48,503 nucleotides of DNA from Saprospiraceae bacterium (GCA_016719855.1 JADJYH010000030.1:1-48503), one strand, 5' to 3'. Counted from the stretch's first letter, positions 29,770-38,872 are shown. Notes: generated by a model not told the origin, from the letters alone. Made by a program: numbers and translations.

Positions 29770-30717
29770 TCAAAATGAAAACGGTGGACACTTCTCATGA
29801 AATGCACTTACACCCTCTCTTGGCAAGTTGCAAGCCCATTGAAAAATGTCAAAGTTCAGGCTAAAATAAAGCCCGTGCCGCTGAACCTTGGATTGAAGGC
29901 TTTTTAAACCCTTGTATTTTATCTGGCGAATGCGCTCCTTACCAACACCGAGCAGTTCGCTAATTTCGTCAAGGCTGTAAGCCCGGTCACGGCCAATGCC
30001 GTAGAACATGGCCAAAACTTGCGCTTCGTTTTCTGGCAAGCTGTTGAGCAATATCTCCACTTCCTTTTGCATGGATTCGTGCTGGACGACCTTGGCATCT
30101 GGGCGAGGGATAGCGTCATCTTCGATGAAATAGGTCAAGTCAACGTCTTCATCGTCGCCGAGCGGTGCATCGAGGGAACTGCAACGGCCATTGGAGGAAA
30201 GGCATTTTTCCACGGAGTCAGTTGTCATTTCAACAACCGCAGCGATTTCCTCAAGTGTTGGCTCACGCTCGTACACCTGCATCAGGTCATCACGGGTTCG
30301 TGTGACCCGCATGAGGTTTGATTGGTGGTTGAATGGCACTCGTATTTCCCTTGACTTCTCACCGATGGCCTGAAGTATGCTCTGGCGAATCCACCAAACG
30401 GCATAGGAGATGAACTTGAACCCTTTGGTTTCGTCGAATCGCTCGGCTGCTTTGAGCAGGCCAAGGTTGCCTTCGTTTATCAAATCGCCAAGCGATAGAC
30501 CACAATTTTGGTACTGCTTGGATACGGAGATGACAAATTTCAGGTTACAATTCACAATTTTCTGAAAGGCCTCCAAGCTGCCTTCCTTGTATTTCCTGAA
30601 CAAATCCACTTCCTGTTCTGGGGTAAGAACGTCGTAGCGGGAAACCTCCGTCATATACTTTTCAAGTGATTTTGCATCTCGGCGAGTAATCGACTGGGTA
30701 ATGACTAAAGCTCTCAT
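29770..30717 (-). CDS. RNA polymerase sigma-70 factor, RpoD-like
   Basis: 315 residues, close to the short (~290) primary sigma factors of Bacteroidota. Region 2 is complete (LKFVISVSKQYQNCGLSLGD, LINEGNLGLLKAAERFDETK, SYAVWWIRQSI), region 3 follows, and region 4.2 has the helix-turn-helix SLDEISELLGVGKERIRQIK. It differs noticeably from the typical primary factor at the N-terminus and in region 4, so it may be a second RpoD-like paralogue instead of the housekeeping one. About 30 residues after region 4 (RHGLYFSLNFDIFQW onwards) look non-conserved. An indel near the 3' end could have replaced the native stop. Confidence 0.88.
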   Translation of the reverse strand: MRALVITQSITRRDAKSLEKYMTEVSRYDVLTPEQEVDLFRKYKEGSLEAFQKIVNCNLKFVISVSKQYQNCGLSLGDLINEGNLGLLKAAERFDETKGFKFISYAVWWIRQSILQAIGEKSREIRVPFNHQSNLMRVTRTRDDLMQVYEREPTLEEIAAVVEMTTDSVEKCLSSNGRCSSLDAPLGDDEDVDLTYFIEDDAIPRPDAKVVQHESMQKEVEILLNSLPENEAQVLAMFYGIGRDRAYSLDEISELLGVGKERIRQIKYKGLKSLQSKVQRHGLYFSLNFDIFQWACNLPREGVSAFHEKCPPFSF

Positions 30718-31146
30718 TGATTAAAAAAAATTTACCCTGATACCTTCAGGGATGGTCTTGGAAAGTGGCTTAACGCTTTGACAAGTTTCTAAAAACAATC
30801 TTTTATGCTAGTTTAACGGTAAACAGCCTTCCGGTATTAGAATTTTTGTAAGTTTTTGTAGCTTTTTACAATAATAACACCTGAACTAACAACATCTCTT
30901 TTCAATAGTTCGCTCATGGGTGAACGATTTTTGGTATTATTTTTGCCATTTCAGGTAATACTTTTTTTTCCTCTCCATTACACTTCCTGATTTCTAATCC
31001 ATTCAAATTCAAAAAGCAAAGGCACAGATTCTGTGCCTATCGGTCTTGTAAGGCATTTTTTAAGCTTAACGGCATCAGCGCCTCAATTGTTCAAGATACT
31101 GACTTTGCCGAAATTGAATAATTATCACCCTTATTTTGAAAAAACT
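30718..31146. other. AT-rich intergenic region
   Basis: About 430 bp between the divergent sigma-factor gene and the lipoprotein remnant, with no gene. A small perfect hairpin, GGCACAG..CTGTGCC, lies at 31021-31037. On the minus strand it is followed by TTTGCTTTTT, which looks terminator-like, but no minus-strand gene ends there. Confidence 0.5.
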
Positions 31147-31366
31147 ATGTCAAAACAAGGAAACACTAAGCCCTGCTTTGCTGGCTCTAACTCTCGCTTT
31201 TGCTCTGCTATCCTATGGCAGGTTGCAAGGATGAAATTGCGCCAAACCATGCTGATGTCTCTTCAGATTTTGAGCTGATGGCAGTTTTGGACTGTTAAAT
31301 GGCACCCCCGACATAGATGACAACAGCAACAACATTCCAAATTTCTTGGATTTGGAAACCGAATAA
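31147..31366 (+). pseudogene. remnant of a lipoprotein with a Ca-binding-type repeat
   Basis: A hydrophobic leader (ALLALTLAFALLSY) and an AGCKDEIAPNHADVSSDFEL segment, typical of a lipoprotein cleavage region, are in different frames. Further on a third piece reads GTPDIDDNSNNIPNFLDLET and stops at 31364. The last piece resembles thrombospondin type 3-like Asp-rich repeats of secreted Bacteroidota proteins. At ~70 codons it is either a relic or heavily damaged sequence. Positions 31367-31624 hold nothing recognisable. Confidence 0.5.
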
Positions 31367-31624
31367 TATCAAACATTGAAACTTCTTTGACCTGTGAGAA
31401 AGGTGACATCCGTATCAATTCCCTCCTCTTTTCCGGCTTAAGATTTTGACTTCCAAGGATTTGTAGGTCATCTCAATCAAAAAAGCAGCAATCATGTATC
31501 AATTTCACCTCTATTAAACAAGAACATCATGAATCACTACTTCATCCTGACGGGCACTTCAACTGCCCTCCCTTTGCAAATTCTAAATCCTCATCCGCCC
31601 TAGCTTTTGGAATAAATACGCATG

Positions 31625-31660
31625 AAAAAGGGTCTGGCAGTACTGCCAGACCCTTTTTTA
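31625..31660. terminator. strong bidirectional terminator
   Basis: The perfect dyad GGGTCTGGCAGT / ACTGCCAGACCC is flanked by AAAAA before and TTTTTT after, 32 bp past the stop of the leftward dehydrogenase gene. Confidence 0.85.
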
Positions 31661-31691
31661 TTGCTCAAAGCTGTGTGCTTTTTACCAGAGA

Positions 31692-32988
31692 TCATTCATG
31701 GACAACCTTCCAAATTTTGCCTTCCACAGAGTCGCTGATGTACAAGGCGCCATCTGGCCCGACTGCCAGGCCGCAGGGGCGGTGTTTTGCATCGCCGGGC
31801 GAGGGGATTGGTTTCAAACCCGCAAAACCATCAGCGAATGGTTCCCAGTTCCCAGCAACTTTGCCGTCCTTGAAAGGCACGAAGACCACGTAGTAGCCTT
31901 TTTGCTCTTGTGGTGAGCGGTTCCATGAGCCGTGGAATGCGATGAACGCTCCAGTTTGATATTGTTCAGGGAACATTTTGCCATCATAAAAAATCAAGTC
32001 GTTGGGTGCCATGTGTGCCGGGAACGCCAGAATTGGGACTTTCGCTTGCTCGCACCTTCCGGTTTTTTTTCCATCGCCGCCATATTCCGGCGTCATCACT
32101 TTTTTGTTTTGCATGGGGTCAAAATAGCAGTAGGGCCAACCAAAAAAGTCGCCATCGTTTATCTGAAAAAACTCTTCGGCTGGCAGTTCGGCGTTTTGCG
32201 CTGCTGTGTAGATTTTTGGCCAAAACTCGCCCAACTGGTCACGGCCATGCTGCATGGCGAAGAGGCCGTTTGTGCCAGCGTTCCATGTCAGCGCCACGGC
32301 GTTGCGGATGCCAGAAGCGTAGCGCTTGCCGTCTTTTGCTTGCTGCGCAATTTTTCTACCTCAAAACGCCAGATGCCAGCGTGGTTTTCGAGCAATGGGC
32401 AGGGTCTTGGCCCGGTGAACCCGGTGTCCTGTTTTCCACCTGACAGCAGTTGCTTGGGGCGCCGATATTGACGTAGATGCCACCTTTCCCATCAAGCGCT
32501 AGTGACTTTGAGGCGTGCTCATTCTGCTTTGGGAAGCCGCCAATCAGCAGCACCCTCGAATTTTCATCGGGCACCAGTTCGCCAGCTTTCAGGTCGTACC
32601 TGAACACCTCATCGTCGGAGGAGCAGTACAGGTGGTTGCCCTGTATTTCCATGCCCGTGCCAACGTTTGAGCCAAAGTATTCCGTGGAGTCGGCTTTCCC
32701 GTCGCCGTTGGTGTCACGAAGGGCGGCGATTCCCTTTCCGTTGGCCAAGTCGTGCATTTGCACATACACATCCCCGTTTGAATTCACGGCAATATGGCGA
32801 CCGCCTGCTCCAAGATTTTCCGCAAAAATATATGCTTTAAACCCATTCGGCAGTGTTATGCTCTCGTCAACAACGGCTGCTGAGGCGGTATCCGCAGGTG
32901 TTGTGGTCGAGGTTGAAGGCTCATTTTTACAGGAGAAAAATGCTGGCAACAGCAGCAGAGGGAGTAGGTATTTTTTCATAGAATCCAA
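31692..32988 (-). CDS. PQQ-type glucose/sorbosone dehydrogenase-like lipoprotein (frameshifted)
   Basis: Lipoprotein (leader ending AFFSC) with a six-bladed beta-propeller fold typical of the soluble glucose/sorbosone dehydrogenases. Landmarks are GGRHIAVNSNGDVYVQ, KSLALDGKGGIYVNIGAPSN, NAGTNGLFAMQHGRDQLG, FGWPYCYFDP, FIAFHGSWNRSP and GPDGALYISDSVEGKIWKV. The N-terminal part (32356-32988) and C-terminal part (31692-~32297) are in different frames, with indels near 32300-32390. The combined ~430 residues fit the family. It probably oxidises a sugar or aldehyde in the periplasm using PQQ; the substrate is unknown. The start may be the Met at 32979 instead. Confidence 0.87.
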
Positions 32989-33024
32989 ATTTTTAGATTA
33001 ATAAATATTTGTGGATGCTCGTTT

Positions 33025-34737
33025 TCAAGCTGTTTCGAGTGCCATTTTTTCTTTAGCGGCGTTCCAAACGTATTTCTTGTCGAGCTTGTAATTGTCAAGT
33101 CTGTTGTGGTAAAAAAACAGGAGCTTGAAGTCTTGACTGGCCAGGTTGTGGCCCTCAAAAATTAGGGGTTTTTCGATATGGTAAACGCCAAGGTTGCGCA
33201 CACCGTCTTTCAATAGCTCCTTTGGCTCGAAATAAACTTGGTTTGAGAGCTTGATTTTACCCTGCTTGTTCATCTCTATCAAAATATTCCTGGTTTGCGC
33301 TACAATGTCGAGCATCAATTCCATCGGGAAGACAAAATCGTCGGGAGGAAGTCGGAGCACCCCAAACAAATCGAGGTGGGAATGCAGCCTTTGCAAAATG
33401 TTGAAAGCAGCATAGGCAACGATATGACTGGTAAGCACGATGTTTTCTTTGTTGTAGCGCTCCACCAGCCGCTCGGCAAGCATGATAGTGTACTCAGATT
33501 CCCGTTGAAGGTTTTCCGTCACTTTGCCTTCACTGTAGAAGTATTCGACGAGGTTTACCGGGTGGCCAAAACGATCGTAACTGATGCCATTTTCATCCAC
33601 AAAATTGCCCATTACGTCCAGTGGCTTGCCAAAGCTGAGGGTAATTTCCGAAGGCTGGGAGAAAAAAGTCCAGCCAAATTTCAACAATTTCCGCAGGCTG
33701 TAAAATTCGTCTTTTGAGCGGAAATAGCGCTCCTTGCCTGTATAACTAAGGTATTGTTCGATGAGGTATTTTGCCTCCAGCACAAAGTGGTAGCTCAAAA
33801 CCAATGGCACGATGAAAATCTTTTCCTCCCGTCCATTTTGAAAAATGGTGCGCTGTGCTTCAACTGCAGTGCCCAGCAATCCCATTTTCAGTTTGTCCTC
33901 CAGCGCTCCAGAACGACTGCGTGTGCCGCCAGGGAAAAACAGGCTGTTCGTGCCCCGCTGAATGGACAAGTTCGACATGGCCTTCAGCGTTTCGAGGTAA
34001 ATCGGATTCTTCTTCCGTCGGTCCACCCGGTAAGCGCCGAGTCGGTTCATGAAGTAGGCGGTGTAGCCCGTGTTGTAGAGGTTGAGGCCAGCGCCGTAGG
34101 AAAATGACGGAACACCCACGATGGCGTCCAAGGCATAGCCAATGAGCATGGAGTCAAGGTTGGAGGAGTGCGTAGGCACAATTATCACCGTTCCTTTAGT
34201 CATTAGGATACGGAGTTTTTCCACTTCGCCCTTGGTCAACAGCCGCTCGTACACCTTGTACTTTGTGCCAAAAATCCGCTTCATGTTGCGCCCGGCGGCA
34301 GTGTTTAACAGGCGGTTGAAAAGGACGGTTAAAAACTTGCGGGCAAACAAGAAGGTGGGAATTCGGAAGGTGCCAACAATTTCGTCGCTGTATCGGTGGA
34401 TTATCCGACGCAAGAGACCTTCTACCCTTGCTTGTTTTTCTTCATCGGACAGTTGTTCGTCAGGTTTGCCGAACAGTTTCTTGCTGATTTTTCTCCAAAA
34501 AACACGGTCTTGCGGTGGGTCAACCTTCCAGGGTTCCTCCTTCATCCTTATACGCTCCATGTACACCGTCTTGGCGATTACGTCGTCCAAGTCATCGCTG
34601 TGGAGCTTCAAAATACGGTGGAACGTGAACTCGTCTATTTCTTCAATAAGGTTCTTGCGGTCGTCCAATAGCTTGTAGATAGGCCATTGGTCCATGTCCG
34701 GTATGACGTGCGGATATACTTTCGAGCCTTCGGTCAT
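33025..34737 (-). CDS. glycerol-3-phosphate 1-O-acyltransferase-like (PlsB type)
   Basis: 570-residue membrane-associated acyltransferase of the PlsB/LPLAT superfamily, first step of phospholipid synthesis if it uses glycerol-3-phosphate. Block I (H-x4-D) is VPTHSSNLDSM, block II covers GAGLNLYNTGYTAYFMNRLG, block III is LFFPGGTRSRSG (Gly-Gly-x-x-Arg, with Pro replacing the usual Glu) and block IV is FIVPLVLSYHF. The start at 34737 (MTEGSKVYP) is preferred over 34827, since the extra 30 residues translate an intergenic palindrome. It is last in the mrp-GNAT-nfu-plsB direction. Intact. Confidence 0.85.
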   Translation of the reverse strand: MTEGSKVYPHVIPDMDQWPIYKLLDDRKNLIEEIDEFTFHRILKLHSDDLDDVIAKTVYMERIRMKEEPWKVDPPQDRVFWRKISKKLFGKPDEQLSDEEKQARVEGLLRRIIHRYSDEIVGTFRIPTFLFARKFLTVLFNRLLNTAAGRNMKRIFGTKYKVYERLLTKGEVEKLRILMTKGTVIIVPTHSSNLDSMLIGYALDAIVGVPSFSYGAGLNLYNTGYTAYFMNRLGAYRVDRRKKNPIYLETLKAMSNLSIQRGTNSLFFPGGTRSRSGALEDKLKMGLLGTAVEAQRTIFQNGREEKIFIVPLVLSYHFVLEAKYLIEQYLSYTGKERYFRSKDEFYSLRKLLKFGWTFFSQPSEITLSFGKPLDVMGNFVDENGISYDRFGHPVNLVEYFYSEGKVTENLQRESEYTIMLAERLVERYNKENIVLTSHIVAYAAFNILQRLHSHLDLFGVLRLPPDDFVFPMELMLDIVAQTRNILIEMNKQGKIKLSNQVYFEPKELLKDGVRNLGVYHIEKPLIFEGHNLASQDFKLLFFYHNRLDNYKLDKKYVWNAAKEKMALETA

Positions 34738-34744
34738 TGATTTA

Positions 34745-34838
34745 GCGTTTTGGCATGTTGGCAAGTTGGGTGGGGCATTGGCAAATTGGCAGGGGCTACC
34801 CAATACGCCAACTGCCCAACTACCCAACCTCCACCGGG
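34745..34838. repeat. word-repeat palindrome between nfu and the plsB-like gene
   Basis: The left arm repeats GTTGGCAAGTTGGG- and GGCAAATTGGC-like words. The right arm (34808-34838) reads GCCAACTGCCCAACTACCCA and is an imperfect complement. It overlaps the last codons of nfu. Confidence 0.6.
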
Positions 34839-35083
34839 TTCACTGCTTCGACATGCTGGATTGCTGGAATCTTGTTCTTGATGGCATGCTCGATGCCGGC
34901 CCTCATGGTCATCACGGACATGTTGCAGTTCTGGCAATTGCCCAACCATTTGACCAAAACGGTCATGTCATCGGTCACGTCCACCACTTCAATGTCGCCG
35001 CCATCGGACATCAGATGCGGGCGAACATCGTCAAGCGCAATGTTTATCCTGGAGATGAGGTCAAATTTTTCCTGTGCTGTCAT
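34820..35083 (-). CDS. NifU C-terminal-domain (Nfu) Fe-S scaffold
   Basis: 87-residue Nfu domain. It binds and passes on a [4Fe-4S] cluster through the CxxC pair in WLGNCQNCNMSV. The N-terminal motif ALDDVRPHLMSDGGDIEVVD is characteristic. Intact. It lies downstream of the Mrp-type ATPase and the GNAT gene in the same direction, which supports a joint role in Fe-S assembly. Confidence 0.93.
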   Translation of the reverse strand: MTAQEKFDLISRINIALDDVRPHLMSDGGDIEVVDVTDDMTVLVKWLGNCQNCNMSVMTMRAGIEHAIKNKIPAIQHVEAVNPVEVG

Positions 35084-35094
35084 GCTGATAATAT

Positions 35095-35548
35095 TTATGC
35101 TAATAGCTTGAACATCAAATAGTTGTGATGGGGATTAAATCCAATTTTTTTATAGAATTCAATGGCTTTTTTGTTGTCGTGCATGGTTTCGAGCATGAAA
35201 GCTACGGAATGATTTTCAGGGTTTGTTTGCAAAAATCAAAAAATTGAGCGCCTATGCCAGACTTCTGTATTCGGGCTTCACGTACAGTTCGTCCACGTAC
35301 AAAATTTGTCCTGAAAACTCGTTGCTCCAAAAGCGGTTGACGATGGAGTAGCCGATGCTTACACTCCCTTTTTCAAAGATAAAAATCTGGCCCAAACTCG
35401 TTGGCCCCGTCAAATTTTCCACGGAGAGCGCCACTTTTTCGGTGGTCATGTGGGTAGCTTTTTGGCCATCCTTGGAGTAGAGGCCGAGCACCATCAAGGC
35501 CAATTCCTTAAAGTCGCTTGAACGATATTTCCTGAATTCAACCTCCAT
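35095..35548 (-). CDS. GNAT-family N-acetyltransferase, frameshifted
   Basis: Acetyl-CoA-dependent acyltransferase of about 150 residues. The intact part (35252-35548) begins MEVEFRKYRSSDFKELALMV and reaches LYVDELYVKPEYRS. The acetyl-CoA loop (GIGAQFFDF) and the C-terminal part (AFMLETMHDNKKAIEFYKKI then GFNPHHNYLMFKLLA) are readable after indels near 35255, 35215 and beyond, with a stop at 35095. It begins only 2 bp past the mrp stop, so it is in the same operon. The acceptor is unknown. Confidence 0.8.
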
Positions 35549-35550
35549 TT

Positions 35551-36645
35551 TTATCCGGCTACGTTGACAATCTTGGTTGGTTCCTTGAACTCGTTTCGCA
35601 TCGCAAGCTGCCGAGCAACATTCTCCGAAATTGTCATGAAAGCTTGGGCAACAGGCGATTGTGGGTTCAAGACCACTGGTTTTCCAGCATCGCCGCCCTC
35701 CCGGATTCCCTGTACGATGGGGACTTGACCCAGCAGCACCGACTCAGCCATTTGCGCCAGCTTCTTGCCGCCGCCCTCGCCGAACAGGTAGTATTTTCTT
35801 TCAGGCAAATCTTCGGGCGTGAACCAAGACATGTTTTCCACTACCCCCAAGATTGGCACGTTGACCGAAGGCAGCAGGAACATGTTCATGGCCTTCACGG
35901 CATCCACCACGGCAACCTCCTGCGGGGTAGTTACCATCACAGCGCCAGTTACGGGAACAGTTTGCACGAGCGTAAGTTGAATGTCGCCGGTGCCGGGCGG
36001 CAAATCCACCACCAGGTAGTCGAGGTCGGGCCAGACCACATCGTTGAAGAACTGCTTGATAATGGCGCCGAGCCTTGGGCCACGCAGCACGACCGCCTGC
36101 TCTGGCTCAATGATGAAACCGATGGACATCACCGGAATATCGTAGGCCATCAGTGGGATGATTTTTGGCTGCCCGTGTATTTCCTGGATGCGGGGACGCT
36201 GCCCCTGCAAACCCAACATGGTCGGGATGGATGGGCCGTACAGGTCGGCGTCAACGAGGCCAACCTTTGCGCCCAAACGCTTCAGCCCCAGCGCCAAATT
36301 GACGGCAACCGTGGACTTGCCGACTCCCCCTTTGCCGGAGGCCACCGCAATGATGTTCTTGATATGCGGAACGGAACTGGACGACTCCTGGGAGCCAGGT
36401 GTCTTGGCCACCACGTGTACATTTACATCCGCTTGTGGGAAAACTTCTTTGATGGTGGCCACGCAGTCAAAAATCAGGTTTGATTTGTGGGGGCTGTTCA
36501 GCGACGGCAAAACCAAGTTGAAGTTGACGTTGTTGCCTTCGGTCAGTAGGTTTTCGACCATCCGGGCAGCAATCAAGTCTTTGCCAGAGGCCGGGTCTTT
36601 CACCTTGTAAAGTGCTTCGATTATCTGTTGTTTGTCAATATCCAT
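35551..36645 (-). CDS. Mrp/ApbC-type P-loop ATPase, Fe-S cluster carrier
   Basis: 364-residue ATPase that loads Fe-S clusters onto target proteins. The N-terminal MIP18-like domain (residues 1-~85) precedes the deviant Walker A ASGKGGVGKSTVAVNLA, DADLYGPSIPTMLG, and Walker B VVDLPPGTGD. The CxxC usually found after NMSWF is absent here (FTPEDLPERKYYLFG), as I recall for other Bacteroidota Mrp proteins. The start at 36645 (MDIDKQQ) is preferred to 36669. It has a TACCTTTG -7 element at 36669-36676 and heads the mrp-GNAT-nfu cluster. Intact. Confidence 0.93.
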   Translation of the reverse strand: MDIDKQQIIEALYKVKDPASGKDLIAARMVENLLTEGNNVNFNLVLPSLNSPHKSNLIFDCVATIKEVFPQADVNVHVVAKTPGSQESSSSVPHIKNIIAVASGKGGVGKSTVAVNLALGLKRLGAKVGLVDADLYGPSIPTMLGLQGQRPRIQEIHGQPKIIPLMAYDIPVMSIGFIIEPEQAVVLRGPRLGAIIKQFFNDVVWPDLDYLVVDLPPGTGDIQLTLVQTVPVTGAVMVTTPQEVAVVDAVKAMNMFLLPSVNVPILGVVENMSWFTPEDLPERKYYLFGEGGGKKLAQMAESVLLGQVPIVQGIREGGDAGKPVVLNPQSPVAQAFMTISENVARQLAMRNEFKEPTKIVNVAG

Positions 36646-36668
36646 CAAATGCTGTTTTTTAAGCTGCA

Positions 36669-36676
36669 CAAAGGTA
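36669..36676 (-). promoter_or_regulatory. -7 element of mrp
   Basis: TACCTTTG on the minus strand fits TAnnTTTG, 24 bp before the ATG at 36645. No clear -33 box: the upstream DNA is the TTTACGATTT word repeat. Confidence 0.45.
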
Positions 36677-36678
36677 AG

Positions 36679-36866
36679 ATGATTTACGGTTTACGATTTT
36701 GGTTTTACGATTGGGAGACTGTGTAATTGAATTGGGGACACTGAAACCTCAAACTTAGGAAATCCTTGCAAACCTGAAAATGAAACCTTCCCAAAGGCGA
36801 TTTTTGGATAAAATAGACGCCCCAAATCGTAAATCGTAAATCGATAAATCGTAAATCGTATTACTT
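36679..36866. repeat. word-repeat palindrome between mrp and ribF
   Basis: Left arm (36679-36715) made of TTTACGATTT-like words. Right arm (36822-36866) made of AAATCGTAAATCG words, its complement. About 100 bp lies between the arms. It separates two divergent genes and lies between their -7 elements. Confidence 0.75.
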
Positions 36867-36869
36867 TTG
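36862..36869 (+). promoter_or_regulatory. -7 element of ribF
   Basis: TACTTTTG ends 5 bp before the ribF ATG, so the transcript would be nearly leaderless. The upstream -33 region is word-repeat sequence. Confidence 0.4.
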
Positions 36870-36874
36870 CCGCC

Positions 36875-38872
36875 ATGAAATTGCATAGAGACCTCAACAA
36901 CCTGCCTCAGTTCAGGAATGCGGTAATCACCATCGGTTCCTTTGACGGCGTGCATTGTGGTCATCGTAAAATTATCAAGAAGGTCAAGGACTTGGCGCTT
37001 GCAACGGGCGGTGAAAGTATCATCATCACTTTTCACCCGCATCCCCGTCAAATAATCTATCCTAAAGACGACTCGCTCAAGCTCATCACCACCACCGAGG
37101 AGAAGATCCATTTGTTGGAAAAAACCGGGATTGACCACCTTGTCATCGTGCCGTTCACCTTTGAATTTTCGCAGCTCAACGCCGACGAATACATCCAGAA
37201 ATTCTTGGTTGGCAAGTTTGAGCCAAAGCATATCGTCATCGGCTACGACCACCGTTTTGGCATGAACCGCCAGGGCGACATCAACTTCCTGCGCTGGCAC
37301 GAGCGCAACCTTGGCTACAAAGTGGTCGAAATTGAGGAGGCAGAGATTGACGAGCTGGGCGTCAGTTCCACCCGTATCCGAGAGGCGGTGGAATCGGCGG
37401 ACGTGGCGGCGGCCTCCCGTTTGTTGGGCAATTATTTTACCCTCACGGGGAAAGTGGTGAAGGGCCAGCAAATCGGCACCACCATCGGCTACCCAACTGC
37501 CAACCTCGAAATCAGGGAGGGCAGCAAGCTCATTCCGCCCGACGGCGTTTATGCTTGCTTCGCAAAACACGATGGCGAGCGCCTGCACGCCATGTTGTAC
37601 ATCGGCAAAAGGCCCACGCTGAAAAAGTACCAGAACCGGACCGTTGAGGTCAATATTTTTGGTTTCCAAAAATCCATTTACGAGGACGAACTGGAAGTGG
37701 AACTGGTAGCGTTCATCCGCCCCGACGCCGACCTCAAGGACATCGAGTCGCTCAAAGCTCAGATAGCCAAGGACCAGGAAGCTGCCGAAGCCATTTTGCA
37801 AAAGGCAAAAATCCAAGTCGTTGCATGGCAAAACCTTGAAAATCCCTCGGTCGCCGTGGTCATCCTCAACTACAACGGAAAGAATTTTTTGGAGAAGCAC
37901 CTGCCCTCTGTCCTGGCGACCAGCTATGCCAACTACAAGGTTTATGTAGCGGACAACGCCAGCAAAGACGACTCGATTGCGTACCTAAAAAAGCAGTTTC
38001 CAACGGTCAGCATTATTCAGCTCAACCAGAATTTTGGCTTTTCAAAAGGGTACAACCTCGCACTTGAGGACCTTGACGAGGACTATTTCCTGCTGTTGAA
38101 CTCAGATGTGGAAGTTCCGACCAACTGGCTGGAGCCACTGGTCGAAATGATGCAAAAAGACCCAACCATTGCCGCCGTTCAGCCAAAAATAAGGGCACTG
38201 GGCAAGCCGGAATACTTCGAGTATGCGGGCGCAGCGGGCGGTTGGATTGATTCGCTGGGGTATCCGTTTGCCCGTGGCCGCATTTTCGATACGGTCGAAA
38301 AGGACAACGGCCAGTACGACAATGCCGTGGAAATCTTCTGGGCCTCTGGTTGCTGCATGATGGTTCGGGGACCGCTTTTCAAGGGGTTCGGTGGTTTCGA
38401 CAACGATTTCTTCGCCCATTTGGAGGAAATAGACCTCTGTTGGCGCTTCAAGCGGGCGGGTTATAAGGTGATGTTCACGCCAAAATCAACGGTTTTCCAC
38501 TTGGGCGGTGGCACGTTGGGCTACCATTCCCCTTATAAAACCTACCTGAACTTCCGCAACAGCTACTACACTTTGCTGAAAAACGAGCCTATCCTCAAGC
38601 TGGCCTTTTTGCTGCCGTTGCGCCTGGCGATGGACACAGTGGCCGCCTTCAATTTTCTAATGCAAGCCAAATGGCTTCATGCCCAAGCAGTCATCGCTGC
38701 GTTTTTTTCGTTCTTTTTGGCACTTGTGCTCTTCATCAAAAAACGGCTGGAACTTGAGCTGCTGCTGGAGCGCATCCGCATTTCCCCACAGCCCAACCGA
38801 CAAGGAATCCTGCCGGGCAGCATCGTTTTGAAATATTTCGTTTTGCAAAAAAAGCTGTTCAGTAGGCTTTGA
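36875..38872 (+). CDS. ribF: riboflavin kinase/FAD synthetase joined to a family 2 glycosyltransferase
   Basis: 665-residue open frame with two complete enzymes. Residues 1-~310 are RibF: FAD synthetase with ITIGSFDGVHCGHRKII and IGYDHRFGMNRQGD, then SSTRIREAV, and riboflavin kinase with IGYPTANLEI and DGVYACFA. It makes FMN and FAD. From ~residue 325 a GT-A glycosyltransferase begins (SVAVVILNYNGKNFLEKHLP, DxD-like LNSDVEV, WASGCCMMVRG, HLEEIDLCWRFKRAG), ending in a hydrophobic stretch and a basic tail, so it is membrane-attached. The join (KIQVVAWQNLENPSVAVV) has no linker. Dropping one G would create ATGCAAAAC as a separate GT start, so the fusion may come from one indel. Confidence 0.88.
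   Translation: MKLHRDLNNLPQFRNAVITIGSFDGVHCGHRKIIKKVKDLALATGGESIIITFHPHPRQIIYPKDDSLKLITTTEEKIHLLEKTGIDHLVIVPFTFEFSQLNADEYIQKFLVGKFEPKHIVIGYDHRFGMNRQGDINFLRWHERNLGYKVVEIEEAEIDELGVSSTRIREAVESADVAAASRLLGNYFTLTGKVVKGQQIGTTIGYPTANLEIREGSKLIPPDGVYACFAKHDGERLHAMLYIGKRPTLKKYQNRTVEVNIFGFQKSIYEDELEVELVAFIRPDADLKDIESLKAQIAKDQEAAEAILQKAKIQVVAWQNLENPSVAVVILNYNGKNFLEKHLPSVLATSYANYKVYVADNASKDDSIAYLKKQFPTVSIIQLNQNFGFSKGYNLALEDLDEDYFLLLNSDVEVPTNWLEPLVEMMQKDPTIAAVQPKIRALGKPEYFEYAGAAGGWIDSLGYPFARGRIFDTVEKDNGQYDNAVEIFWASGCCMMVRGPLFKGFGGFDNDFFAHLEEIDLCWRFKRAGYKVMFTPKSTVFHLGGGTLGYHSPYKTYLNFRNSYYTLLKNEPILKLAFLLPLRLAMDTVAAFNFLMQAKWLHAQAVIAAFFSFFLALVLFIKKRLELELLLERIRISPQPNRQGILPGSIVLKYFVLQKKLFSRL

Noticed and set aside
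35644..36483. 279-residue plus-strand ORF
   Set aside because: Antisense to the conserved mrp gene.
36755..37900. 381-residue minus-strand ORF
   Set aside because: Antisense to ribF, which has clear motifs.
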